A stretch of 7,981 nt of DNA from NCBI GenBank assembly GCA_013813215.1, contig JACCSC010000456.1, positions 1 to 7,981 of the forward strand, written 5' to 3'. This DNA comes from Geodermatophilaceae bacterium (lineage in GTDB: Bacteria; Actinomycetota; Actinomycetes; Mycobacteriales; Geodermatophilaceae). The translations under genes were made by a program, and so were the position numbers. Numbering within the stretch: position 1 is the stretch's first letter; every line of letters starts with the position of its first letter. Below the pieces are notes generated by a model. It was given only the letters and a program-made list of their open reading frames with translations, did no database searches and was not told the DNA's origin. Of this stretch, positions 6,052-7,981 are shown piece by piece.

Positions 6052-6525
6052 GTGACCGAGACGCCGGGCCAGGACAGCCCCCTGGGCTTCACTGCCCAGG
6101 CGATGCTGTGCGACTCCGCGGCCGCCGTCGAGGGCAAGCTGTTCATCCAGGGCGGCGGATGGAACGCAATCGCGGCCGGGGCGATGCCCTTCACCGCGCC
6201 GCGGATCGGCATGGCCCTGCTGATCGGCGTCCCGTACGGCGACACGCTGCACCGCCACCAACTCACCGTCGGTCTGCAGGACGAGGACGGTTCGCAGCTG
6301 CCGCTGGGCCCGCCCGTCGACGGCGGGCGCGCCAGCCACCTGCAGCTCGCCTTCGAGGTGGGCCGTCCCGCCCAGCTGCCACCCGGGGACACCCAGCTGC
6401 TGCCGTTCGCCCTCAACATCGACGGCTATCAGTTCTCCGGTCCGGGCGGCTACGTCTTCGTCATCGCCGTGGACGGCCAGGAACTCACCCGGCTGCGCTT
6501 TCGGGTGCACCTGCGGGCCGGCTGA
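6052..6525 (+). CDS. DUF6941-like protein of unknown function
   Basis: 157-residue soluble protein without signal peptide or membrane segment. The N-terminal block AMLCDSAAAVEGKLFIQGGG (about residues 17-36), the internal HQLTVGLQDEDG (69-80) and the late beta-rich FALNIDGYQFSGPGGYVFVI are the pattern I associate with actinobacterial DUF6941 proteins. That family is annotated only as hypothetical, and the match rests on memory. The composition suggests a compact beta fold, and no catalytic motif is evident. The start is the GTG at 6052, 6 nt after a CACGCT element. The stop at 6523-6525 lies inside the convergent nei1 gene, giving a 41-bp tail-to-tail overlap. Codon use is like its neighbours. 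It may be a small regulatory or binding protein, but no function can be assigned. Confidence 0.85.
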   Translation: MTETPGQDSPLGFTAQAMLCDSAAAVEGKLFIQGGGWNAIAAGAMPFTAPRIGMALLIGVPYGDTLHRHQLTVGLQDEDGSQLPLGPPVDGGRASHLQLAFEVGRPAQLPPGDTQLLPFALNIDGYQFSGPGGYVFVIAVDGQELTRLRFRVHLRAG

Positions 6526-7312
6526 GACTTCCAGCCGCCCACGGGGGCTGACAGGTCGGGCACCAGTAGAGGTTGCGTTTGACCAGCTCCTGAGTGCGGA
6601 TCGGCGTACCGCAGACCAGGCAGGGCTCCCCGGTGCGGCGGTAGACGTAGAACGGGCCGCGCCGGCGGTCACCGGGTCGGGTGGTGACGATCCGACCTCG
6701 CCGTACGCCGTCGCGCATCAGCTCCACCAGGTCCGCCCACATGCGCGCCCACAGATCCGGCGACACCGTCGTACCGGGGCGGTGCGGATCCAGGCCGTGG
6801 CGGAACAACAACTCGGCCCGGTAGACGTTGCCTACGCCGGCGAGCACCTCCTGGTTCATGAGCAGGGCGCCAATCGCAGTCGGGCTGCGTCCGATCCGGC
6901 GGTACGCCGCCACCACATCGGCGTTGCGCCGCAAGGGATCCGGGCCGAGCCGGGCTTTGATCGCCAACACCCCAGGCGGGGTCAGCACCTCGCAGGCGGT
7001 CGCGCCGCGCAGGTCCCACCACACGTCCTCGGTCCACAGCCGCAGCCGCACGGCGCCCCTTGGCTCCAGCATCGGCTGCTCACCGGTGCGCCACTCGCCG
7101 TACAGGCCGAGGTGGACGTGCAGCCACACTCGCCCTTCGTAGCGGTGGAACAGGTGCTTGCCAACCGCCTCCGCCTGGCGCAGGAGGCGCCCATCGAGCA
7201 GTCCGGCGCCCGCAGCGAACCGGCTTTGCGGGCTGTCTGCGTGCACCACGTGCCCACGCAACGTGCGGTTGTGCGCCCGCGCGAGACGGTAGATCGTGTG
7301 ACCCTCGGGCAC
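6485..7312 (-). CDS. nei: Endonuclease VIII-type DNA glycosylase/AP lyase Nei1
   Basis: 275 residues of the Fpg/Nei family, which excises oxidised pyrimidines in base excision repair and cleaves the resulting abasic site. The mature N-terminus is PEGHTIYRL: Pro2 is the Schiff-base nucleophile and Glu3 the catalytic acid. Lys52 (GKHLFH) is the conserved DNA-phosphate contact. The helix-two-turn-helix region includes VLAGVGNVYRAELLFRHGLDP (156-176). The C-terminal zinc finger has Cys231, Cys234, Cys251 and Cys254. The sequence matches mycobacterial Nei1 (Rv2464c) most closely in memory. The GTG start at 7312 is fixed by the catalytic Pro, and GGAG lies 4 nt upstream. The last 20 residues after the zinc finger are extra, and their coding region overlaps the convergent DUF6941-like gene by 41 bp. 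It diverges from a small basic protein gene and lies next to rpiB, as in mycobacteria. Confidence 0.95.
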   Translation of the reverse strand: MPEGHTIYRLARAHNRTLRGHVVHADSPQSRFAAGAGLLDGRLLRQAEAVGKHLFHRYEGRVWLHVHLGLYGEWRTGEQPMLEPRGAVRLRLWTEDVWWDLRGATACEVLTPPGVLAIKARLGPDPLRRNADVVAAYRRIGRSPTAIGALLMNQEVLAGVGNVYRAELLFRHGLDPHRPGTTVSPDLWARMWADLVELMRDGVRRGRIVTTRPGDRRRGPFYVYRRTGEPCLVCGTPIRTQELVKRNLYWCPTCQPPWAAGSLSRPAGAPESAAG

Positions 7313-7340
7313 GATGCTCCGATCCGGTGGGAGGCAGCGG

Positions 7341-7574
7341 TTGGACGAGCAGCGGCAGCGGGTACGCCGCCGGTCATCCGACGAGGCGAGCCAAGCAGAC
7401 CGCTCGGGCGGGGCCGAGCGCGGGCTGCGCGGCCTGGTCGGCGCCGGCCCGACGCAGGTCGACGTCACGGCCGCCATGCGGGCGCGGGACGCCTCCCGCC
7501 CCTCGGCCGAGGAGCTGGCCACGGCGGAGGCGGAGCTGGTCGTCGTACGGCGGAATTGGCAACCCCGCGATTGA
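7341..7574 (+). CDS. Small charged protein, function unknown
   Basis: 77 residues if started at TTG 7341, which has GGGAGG (7329-7334) 6 nt upstream. An in-frame ATG at 7314 would give 86 residues but begins one base from the nei1 start codon. The N-terminal half is very Arg- and Gln-rich and probably disordered. The second half is ordered-looking: RSGGAERGLRGLVGAGPTQV, then VTAAMRARDASRPSAEELA, then AEAELVVVRRNW. I recall similar ERGLRGLVG...RARD.(S/A)RP...VVRRNW proteins in actinobacterial genomes, unnamed. Nearly all third positions are G or C from about 7400 onward, supporting coding. It diverges from nei1 with overlapping control regions and ends 15 bp before a long palindrome. Basic charge next to a DNA repair gene hints at nucleic-acid binding, but that is speculation. 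Confidence 0.68.
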   Translation: MDEQRQRVRRRSSDEASQADRSGGAERGLRGLVGAGPTQVDVTAAMRARDASRPSAEELATAEAELVVVRRNWQPRD

Positions 7575-7589
7575 CCCCCACCCCTCCGA

Positions 7590-7659
7590 CGATCATGAAC
7601 TTTCCCCGTGTCGCAATCGGGCGTTTCTCCCCGAATCGGACCGGGAAACTTCATGATCG
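7590..7659. repeat. Long imperfect inverted repeat between convergent genes
   Basis: The arms CGATCATGAACTTTCCC (7590-7606) and GGGAAACTTCATGATCG (7643-7659) pair over 17 bp with one mismatch. They enclose a second hairpin, TCGGG/CCCGA, at 7617-7634. The arms are less GC-rich than the surroundings. The element fills the 99-bp gap between the ends of the small protein gene and rpiB, so it could act as a shared transcription end point or be a dispersed palindromic repeat. No T-tract follows on either strand, so it is not a standard intrinsic terminator. Confidence 0.8.
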
Positions 7660-7673
7660 CGAGGAAAGCGGGG

Positions 7674-7981
7674 CTAGGGCAGCGGCGGCAGGTCCCGGGT
7701 GCGCTCGTAGTCGGCGAGCTGGGCGATGCGCCGAGCGTGCCGCTCACCGCCCTCGAACGGCGTCGCGACAAAGGCGGCCACGATCTCGGCGGCCTCCTCG
7801 GCCGTGTGTTGACGCGCCCCGATCCCGATCACGTTGGCGTCGTTGTGCTCGCGGCAGAGGCGAGCGGTCTCGGTGCTCCAGGCCAGCGCGGCGCGGACAC
7901 CGGTGACCTTGTTCGCCGCGATCTGCTCGCCGTTGCCGGATCCCCCGATCACCACGCCCAGGCTCCCGGCGTCGCCCACGA
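7674..7981 (-). CDS. rpiB: Ribose-5-phosphate isomerase B (C-terminal part, runs off window)
   Basis: The last 102 codons of RpiB, which interconverts ribose 5-phosphate and ribulose 5-phosphate in the pentose phosphate pathway. The reading frame is open through the right edge, so the start lies beyond 7981. Visible landmarks are GVVIGGSGNGEQIAANK, with the anion-binding GGSGNG loop and the Glu equivalent to the catalytic Glu75 of the mycobacterial enzyme, and LCREHNDANVIGIGARQHT. The family's C-terminal helix follows with RHARRIAQLADYE. The closest remembered match is mycobacterial RpiB (Rv2465c), the same neighbour of nei1. The tail RTRDLPPLP ends at TAG 7674-7676, 14 bp from the palindrome. 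Its nearness to nei1 appears to be conserved synteny and not a shared pathway. Confidence 0.95.
   Translation of the reverse strand, partial: VGDAGSLGVVIGGSGNGEQIAANKVTGVRAALAWSTETARLCREHNDANVIGIGARQHTAEEAAEIVAAFVATPFEGGERHARRIAQLADYERTRDLPPLP

Noticed and set aside
7313..7771. Upstream extension of the nei1 frame to give a 428-residue protein
   Set aside because: The catalytic Pro2-Glu3 requires the start at 7312. The extension would run through the palindrome and antisense to the small gene.
6782..7906. 374-codon plus-strand open frame opposite nei1 and into rpiB
   Set aside because: It covers the antisense of two recognised genes and the intergenic palindrome, with Arg/Pro-rich nonsense sequence.

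Overview
The window comes from a high-GC actinobacterium. Codon third positions are almost always G or C, GTG starts are common, ClpP is present as a clpP1-clpP2 pair, the -10 elements look like TANNNT, and several genes appear to be leaderless. Protein resemblances recalled from memory (trigger factor, the ClpP pair, an Eis-type acetyltransferase, Nei1, RpiB) point the same way. The genus cannot be fixed from sequence alone; a frankialean or geodermatophilalean-type lineage is my inference.

Region 1 (1-2485, minus strand) is a proteostasis block. Trigger factor (tig) is followed by clpP1 and the N-terminal part of clpP2, which runs off the left edge. The tig-clpP1 gap holds a strong match to the ClgR operator consensus as I remember it, so clpP1P2 probably has its own stress-controlled promoter. 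Region 2 (2486-3005) carries a 52-residue membrane protein and two divergent tRNA genes, tRNA-Pro(TGG) and tRNA-Gly(TCC). Region 3 (3019-6525) looks like the variable segment: a helical-repeat/GGDEF diguanylate cyclase on the minus strand, then on the plus strand an Eis-family N-acetyltransferase and a small DUF6941-like protein. Region 4 (6485-7981) has DNA glycosylase Nei1 on the minus strand, a small uncharacterised basic protein diverging from it, an intergenic 70-bp imperfect palindrome, and the C-terminal part of rpiB.

The order clpP2-clpP1-tig ... nei1-rpiB matches the Mycobacterium tuberculosis segment Rv2460c-Rv2465c as I remember it, where lipP sits in the middle. Here the middle is occupied by the cyclase, the acetyltransferase and the DUF6941-like gene. 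The block is therefore a conserved actinobacterial backbone with a lineage-specific insert. I see no mobile element, CRISPR array, toxin-antitoxin pair or clear defence system, and no convincing undescribed multi-gene system. The best leads are regulatory: the ClgR box, the repeated CACRCN + 6 nt + start-codon promoter geometry, the palindrome, and the tight gene overlaps around nei1.
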